A DNA stretch of 64,000 bases, taken from contig JBAOHZ010000009.1 in assembly GCA_037045225.1 (NCBI GenBank), positions 682,001 through 746,000 on the forward strand, read 5' to 3'. This stretch comes from Nitrospira sp. (GTDB taxonomy: Bacteria; Nitrospirota; Nitrospiria; Nitrospirales; Nitrospiraceae). Under the pieces are notes generated by a model. The model worked only from the letters and a program-made list of their open reading frames with translations. It did not search any database and was not told the DNA's origin. This document shows positions 7,640 to 16,807 of the stretch, in pieces (position 1 is the first letter of the stretch; every line of letters begins with the position of its first letter). Made by a program: the position numbers and the translations under genes.

Positions 7640-8820
7640 ACGCCAGACACCATGCCGTCATCGTCAGCGCAGCCCGAACCCCGATGGGCAGCTTCAACGG
7701 AAGCTACAGCTCAGTCCCGGCCACCAAGCTCGGAAGCCTCGCCATCGCCGAAGCCGTGACACGCATCCAACGGCCGGGTGAGCGGATCGACGGCGTCCTG
7801 ATGGGATGCGTGCTCGGCGCGGGCTTGGGCCAAGCACCGGCCAGACAAGCGGCAATCGGCGCGGGGCTGCCCCATTCCGTCGGCGCCGTGACGGTCAACA
7901 AGGTCTGCGGCTCCAGTCTTCAAACCGTGATCATGGCGACAAGGGCCATCGCGCTGGGCGAAGCGAACATCATGGTGGCCGGAGGAATGGAAAACATGAC
8001 ACGAGCCCCCTTCCTGCTGGAGAAGGCCAGGCAAGGATATCGACTAGGGCACGGCGAGCTGACCGACAGTTTGGTCAAGGACGGACTGTGGGACGTCTAT
8101 AACCAGTTTCACATGGGGAATGCGGGAGAATTGTGTGCGGCCAAGTATCGTTTGTCGAGACAGGAGGTCGACGATTTCGCCCTGGAAAGTTACAGCCGGG
8201 CCAGGGACGCGATTGCCCGCGAGGCTTTCAAGAAAGAGATCGTTCCGGTTGCAGTGCCGCAGAAAAAGGGAGCGCCGGCTCTCGTCTCGGACGACGAAGA
8301 ACCGAATCGGGTGGATCTGACGAAGCTGCGACAGCTCAAACCGGTGTTTCAGGACGATGGAGTCCTAACGGTGGGCAACTCCCCCTCCTGCAACGATGGC
8401 GCGGCAGCATTGGTCATGATGGCTGAAGAAGAAGCCGTCCGTCTTGGCCTTGCGCCGATGGCCCGCATCGTAGGGTATGCCGGTGCGGCGCTGGCACCGG
8501 AATGGTTCACGATTGCGCCGATCGATGCGATCAGGAGGCTGTTGAAAGACGTAGGCCTGTCGGTCAACGACATCGACCTGTTCGAGATCAACGAAGCGTT
8601 TTCGGCCGTCTCGCTGGCAATCAATCGTGAACTCGACCTCGATCCCAAGAAGGTCAACGTCAACGGCGGTGCGGTGGCCCTGGGTCATCCCATCGGCGCA
8701 ACCGGCGCCAGGATCCTGACAACGCTGCTGTATGCCATGGAGGCACGCGACGCTCGGCGCGGACTGGCTGCCCTCTGCATTGGAGGCGGAGAAGCGCTCG
8801 CCCTCCTCGTGGAGCGCTGA
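7636..8820 (+). CDS. Acetyl-CoA acetyltransferase (thiolase)
   Basis: Thiolase of 394 residues, either cleaving acetoacetyl-CoA or 3-oxoacyl-CoA, or condensing acetyl-CoA. The nucleophile motif VNKVCGSSLQTV, the GGAVALGHPIGATGARI histidine motif and the late CIGGGEALALL cysteine are all present. The usual GGGMG/GGGQG reads GGGEA here. I chose GTG 7636, which overlaps the E2 stop (GTGA), because translation from it begins with the conserved AVIVSAARTPMGSF; the longer in-frame extension lies inside E2. It would handle acetoacetyl-CoA made from tyrosine or leucine after CoA activation. Confidence 0.92.
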   Translation: MNARHHAVIVSAARTPMGSFNGSYSSVPATKLGSLAIAEAVTRIQRPGERIDGVLMGCVLGAGLGQAPARQAAIGAGLPHSVGAVTVNKVCGSSLQTVIMATRAIALGEANIMVAGGMENMTRAPFLLEKARQGYRLGHGELTDSLVKDGLWDVYNQFHMGNAGELCAAKYRLSRQEVDDFALESYSRARDAIAREAFKKEIVPVAVPQKKGAPALVSDDEEPNRVDLTKLRQLKPVFQDDGVLTVGNSPSCNDGAAALVMMAEEEAVRLGLAPMARIVGYAGAALAPEWFTIAPIDAIRRLLKDVGLSVNDIDLFEINEAFSAVSLAINRELDLDPKKVNVNGGAVALGHPIGATGARILTTLLYAMEARDARRGLAALCIGGGEALALLVER

Positions 8821-8833
8821 ACCAGGGACGACT

Positions 8834-9715
8834 ATGACGATCGACGATATCAAAACCATCGGCGTCATCGGCGCGGGACAGATGGGGCGTGGCATCACCC
8901 AGGTGCTGGCAACCGCGGGATGGAATGTCCTCCTCATAGATGCGACGGAAGAGGCACTGGAAGACGCCATCAAGAAAATCTGGCAGGGGGTCACAAAAGC
9001 GGTTCAAAAGGGAGCGTTGCGAGGCGATCAGGCCGGATCGGCCATGGCGATCATTCATCCGATGAGGCACATGCAACGATTGCGAGAGGCGCAAGTGGTG
9101 ATCGAAGCCATACCCGAAGATCCCGTCATGAAGCGGGCGCTGTTCGCCCAACTGGGACAAGTCTGCGAACCATCGACCCTGCTGGCCAGCAATACGTCCT
9201 CGATTTCAATCGCGAGCTTGGGCATGGCCTCGGGTCGTCCAGATCGCGTCGTCGGGATCCATTTTATGAACCCTGTCCCGGTCATGCGACTGGTCGAAGT
9301 AGTGCGTGCCATCGAGACCTCCGAGCAGTCGGTGCAACTGGCGCTGGAACTCGTCCGTCGCACGGGGAAAACCGCGGTGCTGTGCAAGGATTCCCCCGGC
9401 TTCATCGTCAACCGGGTCCTCATTCCCATGATTAACGAGGCCGTCTTTGCATTGGAGGAGGGCGTGGCAACAGCCGAATCGATCGACCTGGCGATGGTGG
9501 AAGGGACCAATCATCCAGTGGGTCCCCTGGCCTTGGCCGACCGCATCGGTCTGGATACGGTACTCGCAATTTGCGAGGTGCTCCATCAGGACCTGGGTGA
9601 TCCGAAATTTCGCCCCTGTCCCCTGCTGCGCAAGTATGTCGAAGCCGGTTGGCTGGGGAGAAAGAGCGGACACGGATTCTATGTGTATGGAGACCAAACG
9701 GCATATGTGAGCTGA
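8834..9715 (+). CDS. 3-hydroxyacyl-CoA (3-hydroxybutyryl-CoA) dehydrogenase
   Basis: NAD-dependent oxidation of 3-hydroxyacyl-CoA. The 293-residue protein begins with the Rossmann motif VIGAGQMGRGI. It contains FMNPVPVMRLVEVV and KDSPGFIVNRVLIPMINEA, the signatures around the catalytic His-Glu pair; the His is in GIHFMNP. ATG 8834 is preceded by AGGGACGACT and gives the normal family N-terminus, whereas the longer in-frame extension runs into the thiolase gene. It lies 13 nt after the thiolase. The length matches the short monofunctional class. Confidence 0.92.
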   Translation: MTIDDIKTIGVIGAGQMGRGITQVLATAGWNVLLIDATEEALEDAIKKIWQGVTKAVQKGALRGDQAGSAMAIIHPMRHMQRLREAQVVIEAIPEDPVMKRALFAQLGQVCEPSTLLASNTSSISIASLGMASGRPDRVVGIHFMNPVPVMRLVEVVRAIETSEQSVQLALELVRRTGKTAVLCKDSPGFIVNRVLIPMINEAVFALEEGVATAESIDLAMVEGTNHPVGPLALADRIGLDTVLAICEVLHQDLGDPKFRPCPLLRKYVEAGWLGRKSGHGFYVYGDQTAYVS

Positions 9716-9745
9716 CGTTTGCATTCCTTCCTGGAGGGCTGCGTC

Positions 9746-11341
9746 ATGAACGAGCGGAAATCTCACTTCTCTTCCCTCTCCGGATTAGACATCGAACGAG
9801 TCTACGGCCCAGACCATCTCAAGGGATGGAACGTCGAGCAGGATCTCGGCCAACCGGGCACATTCCCCTACACCCGCGGCATCTACCCAAACATGTATCG
9901 AAGCCGCTTCTGGACGATGCGGCAATTCGCCGGGTTCGGTTCCGCGGACGATACGAATCGGCGCTTCAAGTATCTCCTGGCACAGGGACAGACCGGCCTC
10001 AGCGTTGCCTTTGACCTGCCGACGCTCATGGGCCTGGATGCCGATGATCCGATGGCACGGGGTGAAGTGGGCTACTGCGGCGTGGCGATCTCCTCACTCG
10101 CCGACATGGAGCGACTATTCGATGGAATTCCCCTGGATCAGGTCACCACCTCCATGACGATCAACGGACCGGCGGCGGTGATCTTTGCCATGTATCTGGC
10201 CCTGGCCGAAAAACGCGGCATCCCGTTCGAGCGGCTCGGCGGCACGATACAAAACGATATGCTGAAAGAATATATCGCGCAAAAGGAGTGGCTCTTCCCG
10301 CCCGAACCACACCTCGCGGTCATCGTCGATACGATCGCCTACTGTGCGACTCATCTTCCCAAGTGGCACCCGATCAGCATCAGCGGCTACCACATCCGGG
10401 AGGCAGGCTCGACAGCCGTTCAAGAACTCGCGTTCACACTGTACGACGGACTCACCTATGTGGAGGCGGCTGTAAAATCCGGTCTCGACGTGGATGCATT
10501 CGCTCCGCAACTCTCGTTCTTTTTCAACGTGCACAATGACTTCTTCGAAGAGATTGCCAAGTTCCGCGCCGCCCGACGCTTGTGGGCGCGTGAAATGGAG
10601 CAGCGTTACCACCCAAAGAATCCCCGCTCCCTCCAACTCCGCTGCCACGCTCAGACGGCCGGCTGCTCATTGACCGCCCAACAGCCGATGAACAACGTGG
10701 TGCGGACCACGTTGCAGGCGTTGGCCGCCGTGCTCGGCGGGACACAATCGCTCCACACCAACTCAATGGATGAAACCCTGGCGCTGCCCACGGAAGAAGC
10801 CGTGACGCTGGCCTTGCGGACACAACAACTCATCGCCGCCGAGAGTGAAATCGTGAACTGCGTCGATCCGTTGGGCGGCTCCTACTTTGTGGAATCACTG
10901 ACGAACCGATTGGAAGAGGGAGCACGAAACTATTTCCGAAAGCTGGATGAGATGGGTGGAATGGTGGCGGCCATAGAACGCGGTTTTCCGCAGCGGGAAA
11001 TCCTGGATGCCTCGCAACGGTATCAGAAAGAGATTGAACAACACGAGCGGCCCATCGTCGGCGTCACCGATCACGTGGAACAGGAACAACGTTCTATCCC
11101 CACTTTGAAGATCGGACCGGAAGTGGAACAGGAACAGGTCGCGCGCCTCTCCGATCTCAGAAAATCGCGTGATCCCTTCAAGATGGCCGGCTCATTAGAG
11201 GAGGTGCAGGAAACGGCCGCCTGTCACCAGAACCTCATGCCGGCTCTGATTGAAGCCGTGAAGGCGAAGGCGACGTTGGGAGAAATCTGCGCCGCGTTGA
11301 AGGAAGTGTATGGAACCTATCGCGAAGCGGTGGTGTTATGA
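9746..11341 (+). CDS. Methylmalonyl-CoA mutase, large (catalytic) subunit
   Basis: Converts methylmalonyl-CoA and succinyl-CoA with adenosylcobalamin. This 531-residue protein holds only the substrate-binding TIM barrel; the B12-binding domain is a separate gene at 12,177. Family motifs include YTRGIYPNMYRSRFWTMRQF, GLSVAFDLPT, SISGYHIREAG, QTAGCSLTAQQP and LGGTQSLHTNS. ATG 9746 follows CTGGAGGGCTGCGTC. Sister enzymes (ethylmalonyl, isobutyryl or 2-hydroxyisobutyryl mutases) differ at a few active-site residues that I cannot assign confidently by eye, so the substrate is inferred from the propionate context. The next gene starts within its stop. Confidence 0.88.
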   Translation: MNERKSHFSSLSGLDIERVYGPDHLKGWNVEQDLGQPGTFPYTRGIYPNMYRSRFWTMRQFAGFGSADDTNRRFKYLLAQGQTGLSVAFDLPTLMGLDADDPMARGEVGYCGVAISSLADMERLFDGIPLDQVTTSMTINGPAAVIFAMYLALAEKRGIPFERLGGTIQNDMLKEYIAQKEWLFPPEPHLAVIVDTIAYCATHLPKWHPISISGYHIREAGSTAVQELAFTLYDGLTYVEAAVKSGLDVDAFAPQLSFFFNVHNDFFEEIAKFRAARRLWAREMEQRYHPKNPRSLQLRCHAQTAGCSLTAQQPMNNVVRTTLQALAAVLGGTQSLHTNSMDETLALPTEEAVTLALRTQQLIAAESEIVNCVDPLGGSYFVESLTNRLEEGARNYFRKLDEMGGMVAAIERGFPQREILDASQRYQKEIEQHERPIVGVTDHVEQEQRSIPTLKIGPEVEQEQVARLSDLRKSRDPFKMAGSLEEVQETAACHQNLMPALIEAVKAKATLGEICAALKEVYGTYREAVVL

Positions 11342-12186
11342 AACTCGGAGCCTTTGACATCTATCCAGTCACCGACGGCCGGTTCCGGCTGGATGGCGGG
11401 GCCATGTTCGGAGTGGTGCCGAAGGCGCTCTGGCAGAAATGCTGCCCGGCTGATGAACTGAATCGTATCCCCCTCCACTTAAACTGCCTGTTGATCCGGG
11501 CCCATGGCAAGCACGTCCTGGTGGATACGGGTCTCGGCGATAAGGAGGATGCCAAGTTTCACGCCATGTTTGCAGTTGAGCGAACACCGTCCCTGCGCGA
11601 CTCGCTCCATCGCCATGGCCTCACCCCCAACGACATCCATCTGGTTATCAACACCCATCTGCACTTCGACCATGCCGGAGGCAATACGGTCACCAACGGA
11701 AACGGCGCGCTACTCCCGGCTTTTCCCAACGCCACCTACTACGTGCAACAGGGTGAATATGACGATGCCACTGCGGCTAATGAGCGGACCAGGGCCAGTT
11801 ATCGACAAACCAATTTCACACCGGTTGCGCAACTGAATCAGTGGGAGCTCATCCAAGGCGATACGCAACTGCTGCCGGGAATCACCACGGTGGTCACAGC
11901 GGGCCATACGCGCTTTCATCAGAGTGTCAAAGTCGAATCGGAAGGCCGGATCGCGTTCTTCCTGGGCGATCTGATTCCGACCGTCTCGCATCTGCCCCTC
12001 CCTTACATCATGGGATACGATCTCGATCCGCTCCGGACACTCGACACCAAACGCCGGGTGCTGGATCAAGCGTTCGCGGAGAACTGGTTGCTGCTCTTTG
12101 AACACGACCCCCTGATCCAGGCCGGTCATCTCAGGAAGGACGTGGAAGGACGGTATGTGCTGGAAGAGGTGCAACTATGGCAGTAG
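11338..12186 (+). CDS. Metallo-beta-lactamase-fold hydrolase between the mutase subunits
   Basis: MBL-fold hydrolase of 282 residues. The metal motif NTHLHFDHAGGN (H-x-H-x-D-H), the downstream histidines GHTRFHQS, the bridging Asp in FFLGDLIP and a late FEHDPLI histidine are all present, so an active dinuclear site is expected. It overlaps the mutase large subunit by 4 nt and the B12 subunit by 10 nt, so it is coupled to both. Possible jobs are hydrolysis of a lactone, a thioester by-product or a stalled CoA ester. Nothing in the sequence fixes the substrate. No signal peptide is visible, so it is probably cytoplasmic. Confidence 0.85.
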   Translation: MKLGAFDIYPVTDGRFRLDGGAMFGVVPKALWQKCCPADELNRIPLHLNCLLIRAHGKHVLVDTGLGDKEDAKFHAMFAVERTPSLRDSLHRHGLTPNDIHLVINTHLHFDHAGGNTVTNGNGALLPAFPNATYYVQQGEYDDATAANERTRASYRQTNFTPVAQLNQWELIQGDTQLLPGITTVVTAGHTRFHQSVKVESEGRIAFFLGDLIPTVSHLPLPYIMGYDLDPLRTLDTKRRVLDQAFAENWLLLFEHDPLIQAGHLRKDVEGRYVLEEVQLWQ

Positions 12187-12584
12187 CGACGACACCCATT
12201 CGAGTACTGATCGGCAAGGTAGGATTGGATGGACATGACCGGGGCGTCAAGCTCGTCGTCCGGGCGCTGCGTGATGCCGGCGTGGAGATCATTTACACCG
12301 GGCTCCATCAGACGCCGGAGCAGATCGTATCCACCGCGATTCAGGAGGACGTGCGGGCCATCGGCCTCAGTATCCATTCCGGCGCCCATAACTCGCTTTT
12401 TCCCCGCGTGTTGCAGTTGCTGAAAGAGCAGGGCGCCGGAGACGTGACGCTGTTTGGTGGAGGCATTATCCCCGATGACGATGCCGCGCGACTCAAAGCC
12501 GCGGGCGTGCAAATGCTCTTTCGCCCGGCCACGCCGATGCAGGATATCGTCGGTTTCGTGAAGGGACTTCGAGTCGAGCAGTGA
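12177..12584 (+). CDS. Methylmalonyl-CoA mutase, B12-binding subunit
   Basis: Stand-alone cobalamin-binding domain of 135 residues, partner of the large subunit at 9,746. The base-off motif is clear: DGHDRG (D-x-H-x-x-G, with His ligating cobalt), followed by SIHSGAH and GGGIIP. Large and small subunits as separate genes are common in archaea and several bacterial phyla. The start overlaps the preceding MBL gene by 10 nt. Confidence 0.93.
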   Translation: MAVATTPIRVLIGKVGLDGHDRGVKLVVRALRDAGVEIIYTGLHQTPEQIVSTAIQEDVRAIGLSIHSGAHNSLFPRVLQLLKEQGAGDVTLFGGGIIPDDDAARLKAAGVQMLFRPATPMQDIVGFVKGLRVEQ

Positions 12585-12597
12585 GAGAAATTTCGCC

Positions 12598-14202
12598 ATG
12601 CGTGTCCTGAAGAGCAACATAGATAAGACTTCGGAAGACTTTCGCCGTGCCCAGGCACACAACGAAAGCCTGATAGCCGATCTGAAGAAGCACCTAACCA
12701 TCATACAAGCAGGCGGTCCGTCCGATGCGATGGCGCTCCACAAACAACGCGGCAAGATGACGGCACGTGAGCGCATTGCTGCCCTGCTCGATCGAGGGTC
12801 TCCTTGGATCGAACTCAGCCCCCTCGCCGCCTTTGGCCTGTATGACAATCAGGTGCCGGCCGCCGGGATCATTACAGGGATCGGCGTTGTGGCGGGGCGA
12901 TTCTGTATCATCGCGGCCAACGATGCGACGGTCAAAGGGGGCACGTACTTCCCCATGACCATCAAGAAACATTTGCGTGCGCAGGAGATCGCCTTGGAAA
13001 ACCGTCTGCCGGCGATTTATCTCGTCGATTCAGGCGGCATCTTCCTGCCAATGCAGGCTGAGGTCTTCGCCGACAAGGATCATTTCGGACGGATCTTCTT
13101 CAATCAGGCGCGAATGTCCGCAGCCGGTATCCCCCAGATCGCCGTCGTCATGGGCATGTGCACGGCCGGCGGCGCCTACGTACCGGCGATGTGCGATGAG
13201 AACGTCATCGTCCAGGGCACCGGCACGATTTACCTGGCAGGACCGCCGCTGGTCAAAGCCGCAACCGGCGAAGACGTCACCACTGAAGCACTCGGGGGAG
13301 CCGACCTGCACACCCGACTATCGGGCGTCAGCGATCATCTGGCACAAGATGACGACGACGCATTGGACATCTGCCGATCGATCATTGCCACACTTGGGAG
13401 ACGGCCGCCGAAACTTCGTCGTGAAACCATCGACGCGCCCCTGTACCCGGCCGAAGAACTCTACGGAATGATCCCTGCGAATCCGCGCCAGAAATGGGAG
13501 GTCCGGGAGGTGATTGCGCGACTCGTGGACGGCAGCCGCTTCCATGAATTCAAAACGCGGTACGGTTCCACGCTGGTCTGTGGCTTCGCCCACTGGATGG
13601 GCCATCTCGTGGGGATCATCGCGAACAACGGAGTCCTGCTCTCCGAGTCGGCCCTGAAAGGTGCGCATTTTGTCCAGCTGTGCGCACAACGGCGTATTCC
13701 GTTGGTGTTCCTGCAAAACATCACCGGATTTATGGTCGGAAAGGATTATGAGACGAGAGGCATCATTAAGGACGGCGCCAAGATGGTGCAGGCCGTCGCA
13801 ACGGCCGAGGTCCCCAAATTCACCATTCTGATCGGTGCCTCCCATGGAGCCGGCAACTATGCCATGTGCGGGCGTGGTTATGGCCCTCGATTCCTCTTCA
13901 CCTGGCCCAACACACGCACCTCGGTGATGGGTGCGCAGCAGGCAGCGCAAGTGCTCGTCACCGTGAAGCAACAACAGCGGGCCAGAGAAAAGGGACGGCT
14001 GTCGGATGACGAACAGCGGCGAATCCTGGAGACCACCAGGCAGCAATATGAGCAGGAAGGCAGTCCCTATTTCAGCAGCGCACGACTCTGGGACGACGGC
14101 ATCCTGGATCCCGTGGACACGCGACACGTCCTGGGCCTCTGCCTGGATATCGCCGCATCCACGCCGACCAGAGAAACCCATGCGCCGGTGTTTCGTATGT
14201 GA
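12598..14202 (+). CDS. Acyl-CoA carboxylase carboxyltransferase (beta) subunit, probably methylcrotonyl-CoA
   Basis: Carboxyltransferase subunit of 534 residues. Crotonase-like oxyanion motifs are visible: GGAYVPAMCDENVIV in the N domain, and NITGFMVGKDYETRGIIKDGAKM then GASHGAGNYAMCGRGYGPRF in the C domain. Length and the GYGPRFLFTWPN region match methylcrotonyl-CoA carboxylase beta. The adjacent enoyl-CoA hydratase and HMG-CoA lyase complete the leucine pathway, supporting that substrate over propionyl-CoA. The biotin carboxylase/biotin-carrier alpha subunit that normally accompanies it in liu clusters is not in this window. Confidence 0.88.
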   Translation: MRVLKSNIDKTSEDFRRAQAHNESLIADLKKHLTIIQAGGPSDAMALHKQRGKMTARERIAALLDRGSPWIELSPLAAFGLYDNQVPAAGIITGIGVVAGRFCIIAANDATVKGGTYFPMTIKKHLRAQEIALENRLPAIYLVDSGGIFLPMQAEVFADKDHFGRIFFNQARMSAAGIPQIAVVMGMCTAGGAYVPAMCDENVIVQGTGTIYLAGPPLVKAATGEDVTTEALGGADLHTRLSGVSDHLAQDDDDALDICRSIIATLGRRPPKLRRETIDAPLYPAEELYGMIPANPRQKWEVREVIARLVDGSRFHEFKTRYGSTLVCGFAHWMGHLVGIIANNGVLLSESALKGAHFVQLCAQRRIPLVFLQNITGFMVGKDYETRGIIKDGAKMVQAVATAEVPKFTILIGASHGAGNYAMCGRGYGPRFLFTWPNTRTSVMGAQQAAQVLVTVKQQQRAREKGRLSDDEQRRILETTRQQYEQEGSPYFSSARLWDDGILDPVDTRHVLGLCLDIAASTPTRETHAPVFRM

Positions 14203-14228
14203 GGATCGCGGTGGATGAGGAGGCAGGC

Positions 14229-15077
14229 ATGCGCCGGTATACGACCCTGACGATTGAATCACGCGACACCATCCGCTGCATCACACTCAACCGGCCCGAA
14301 CGGCGCAATGCGTTCGATAGTCTGATGATGAGTGACCTGACTCAAGCGTTCGACGACGTCGCCCGGGAGCCCTCGCTGAGAGGCGTTCTGCTCTCCAGTG
14401 CCGGACCAGTTTTTTGCGCCGGGGCCGATCTCCAATGGATGCAATCCACGTCTCCGGCCACGGACGCCCAGGCACAAGATGACGCGCAACGCCTCACCCG
14501 CATGTATCGCACCATCGACGAAGTGCCCTGTCCGCTTATCGCTCGGGTGCAGGGACCTGCCTTCGGAGGCGGGCTTGGTTTGCTGGCCGTCTGCGATATC
14601 GTCGTCGCCGCAGAGGATGCGACGTTTTCACTCAGCGAAGCCAGGCTCGGCTTGATCCCAGCCGTCATCGCGCCCTTTCTCCTGCGCAAGGCAGGCGAAT
14701 CGTTTCTGCGACGGTATGCCCTGACCGGCGAGACTTTCACGACATCAGTCGCGCACCGGTTCGGCCTCGTGCACGACGTCGTTCCTCAGCACGATCTGGA
14801 CGAGCGTATCACCGAACTCATCGACACCATCATGCGGCTGGCTCCCCGCGCAACCAGAGAAACAAAACGATTGATCCAAAGCATACGTTCGTTGTCCGAT
14901 GAGGACCGTGAGGCAGCTTGCGCAAAAGCCAACGCCAGTGCTCGTTGTACTTCCGAAGCGGTGGAAGGGCTCCGCGCCTTTGCAGAAAAGCGACCACCGC
15001 AATGGGCCGACGGGCAAGCACATCAGTCAGAACGGAAGAGACCGGAGGACCAGCATGTTGCAGGCCGGCCTATTTAA
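14229..15077 (+). CDS. Enoyl-CoA hydratase, probable methylglutaconyl-CoA hydratase
   Basis: Crotonase-fold protein of 282 residues. Oxyanion-hole segments VFCAGADLQWM and GPAFGGGLGLLAVCDIVVA are present, followed by SEARLGLIPAVIAPF with the catalytic-loop Glu. Its place between the carboxylase beta subunit and HMG-CoA lyase suggests it hydrates 3-methylglutaconyl-CoA to HMG-CoA. ATG 14,229 is chosen because GAGGAGG lies just upstream; a GTG at 14,199 overlapping the carboxylase stop is the alternative. The C-terminal tail is about 20 residues longer than usual and overlaps the lyase start. Confidence 0.85.
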   Translation: MRRYTTLTIESRDTIRCITLNRPERRNAFDSLMMSDLTQAFDDVAREPSLRGVLLSSAGPVFCAGADLQWMQSTSPATDAQAQDDAQRLTRMYRTIDEVPCPLIARVQGPAFGGGLGLLAVCDIVVAAEDATFSLSEARLGLIPAVIAPFLLRKAGESFLRRYALTGETFTTSVAHRFGLVHDVVPQHDLDERITELIDTIMRLAPRATRETKRLIQSIRSLSDEDREAACAKANASARCTSEAVEGLRAFAEKRPPQWADGQAHQSERKRPEDQHVAGRPI

Positions 15078-16002
15078 TTCACGGCGTGCCCCCATCCGGA
15101 TCACCGAGGTGTCTCCGCGCGACGGGTTGCAACACGAACCGGAATTCGTGCCCACGCTGTGCAAGATCGCCTTGATCAATGCCCTGTCACGAACCGGTGT
15201 GAGGGAAATTGAAGCCGGTTCCTTCGTGTCACCCGCTGCCATCCCGCAGCTTGCGGATTCCGATGAGGTCTTCCGCGCCATCGATCGCATCCCTGGTGTC
15301 ATCTACTCGGCTCTCGTCCCGAATGAACGAGGCCTGGAGCGGGCGCGGGCGGCCAACGTCGACAAAATCGCCATCTTCACGGCTGCCTCAAACAGCTTTA
15401 CCCGCCACAACATCAAAGCGACCGTGCAGGAATCGCTCGTGCGCTTCAGACCGATTGTGGCGGCGGCGAAACGAGACGGCATGGCGGTGAGAGCCTACCT
15501 GTCCACGGTCGTGTTTTGTCCCTATGAAGGCCGGATTCCTCCCACGCAGGTACGAGACTTGGTGGAACGACTGCTGGATCTCGCGGTCGACGACATCTCC
15601 TTGGGCGAGACGGTCGGCAAAGCTTCACCGACGGACATGCGGAGTTTACTCGACACGATCCTGCCGCATGTCGAGCCGGCGCACCTCTCACTCCATTTCC
15701 ACGACACCTATGGCATGGCCGTCGCCAATGCCCTCACGGCCTGGTGGGACTATGGCATCACAGCGTTTGACTGTTCGGCGGGAGGTCTCGGCGGCTGTCC
15801 CTATGCGCCCGGCGCATCCGGCAACGTGGCGACGGAAGATCTGGTCTTCGCGTTGAAAGCATCCGGCGCCAATGTACCAGTAGATGAAATGTTGGTCGCT
15901 GCCTGTGCGCAACAACTCAGTGACGCCGTGCGGCATCCGCTGAACTCGCGACTCGCGCAACTCCATGATCGTGAAAAACGACAGCCTGCGATGAAGGCAT
16001 GA
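15055..16002 (+). CDS. mvaB: Hydroxymethylglutaryl-CoA lyase
   Basis: Cleaves HMG-CoA to acetoacetate and acetyl-CoA, the last step of leucine breakdown. The 315-residue TIM barrel has the N-terminal EVSPRDGLQHE motif, the metal-binding HFHDTYG motif, and the family active-site signature GGCPYAPGASGNVATED with the catalytic Cys. ATG 15,055 follows CCGGAGGACCAGC; a much longer in-frame extension inside the hydratase gene is rejected. The overlap with the hydratase is 23 nt. Confidence 0.92.
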   Translation: MLQAGLFNSRRAPIRITEVSPRDGLQHEPEFVPTLCKIALINALSRTGVREIEAGSFVSPAAIPQLADSDEVFRAIDRIPGVIYSALVPNERGLERARAANVDKIAIFTAASNSFTRHNIKATVQESLVRFRPIVAAAKRDGMAVRAYLSTVVFCPYEGRIPPTQVRDLVERLLDLAVDDISLGETVGKASPTDMRSLLDTILPHVEPAHLSLHFHDTYGMAVANALTAWWDYGITAFDCSAGGLGGCPYAPGASGNVATEDLVFALKASGANVPVDEMLVAACAQQLSDAVRHPLNSRLAQLHDREKRQPAMKA

Positions 16003-16003
16003 C

Positions 16004-16807
16004 ATGAGCCACGCGTACGTCGATCGATTGTCGAAACAGGAGGATGTCGAGACGATGGCCAGGCACGTGCAGGCCGGTGAAGTCCGGGCCGTGGCACGCG
16101 TGATCACCTGGCTTGAGAACCGGGAACCGACCGGCACCGCTGTACTGAAACAACTGGCGCCACCCGAGCAACGCGCCACGGTACTCGGTATCACCGGTTA
16201 TCCCGGCACGGGAAAAAGCACCATGATCGATCAACTCATCACCGCCTACCGCCGCGTCGGCAAAACGGTCGGCGTCCTGGCTGTGGATATCAGTAGCCCC
16301 CTCACGGGTGGTGCGGTGCTGGGTGACCGAGTCAGGATGCAGCGGCATGCGGACGATCCGGGGGTCTACATACGCAGCATGGCAACTCGCGGGCAGTTCG
16401 GCGGGCTGGCACGGGCGACTCGCGACGCGCTGCAAGTCCTGGAAGCAGCTGCCTACGACGTAATCCTGATCGAGACGGTCGGGGTCGGGCAGAGCGACAT
16501 CGAGGTCGTGTCGGTGGCCGAAACCGTCATCGCCCTGGTTGCGCCGGGCTTGGGCGACGCCGTGCAAGCCATGAAGGCGGGGTTGTTAGAAGTGGCGAAT
16601 ATCGTGGTCGTCAATAAAGGAGATCGCGACGGCGCCGACGCCGCCGTGCGCGATCTGCGTGAATGGTATCCGCACGTGTTGCGCACCGTGGCCGTGAAGG
16701 GAGAGGGCATTCCTGAGTTACTCGCCATGATTGCCGAACAACAACGGCTGCAGGATCTGGCACACGCGCCGAACGGACAGACCGGCGTGCGGTTGAGAGG
16801 GTCATGA
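16004..16807 (+). CDS. meaB: MeaB/ArgK-family GTPase, mutase chaperone
   Basis: G3E-type GTPase of 267 residues that gates B12 loading and protects methylmalonyl-CoA mutase. The P-loop GYPGTGKST lies near residue 65. The segments AVDISSPLTGGAVLGDRVRM, IRSMATRGQFGGLA and IETVGVGQSDIEV are typical, and the base-recognition motif is VNKGD. It is shorter than E. coli ArgK (about 331 residues), lacking most of the C-terminal dimerisation extension. The ATG is 1 nt after the lyase stop, and its own stop overlaps prpD. Confidence 0.92.
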   Translation: MSHAYVDRLSKQEDVETMARHVQAGEVRAVARVITWLENREPTGTAVLKQLAPPEQRATVLGITGYPGTGKSTMIDQLITAYRRVGKTVGVLAVDISSPLTGGAVLGDRVRMQRHADDPGVYIRSMATRGQFGGLARATRDALQVLEAAAYDVILIETVGVGQSDIEVVSVAETVIALVAPGLGDAVQAMKAGLLEVANIVVVNKGDRDGADAAVRDLREWYPHVLRTVAVKGEGIPELLAMIAEQQRLQDLAHAPNGQTGVRLRGS

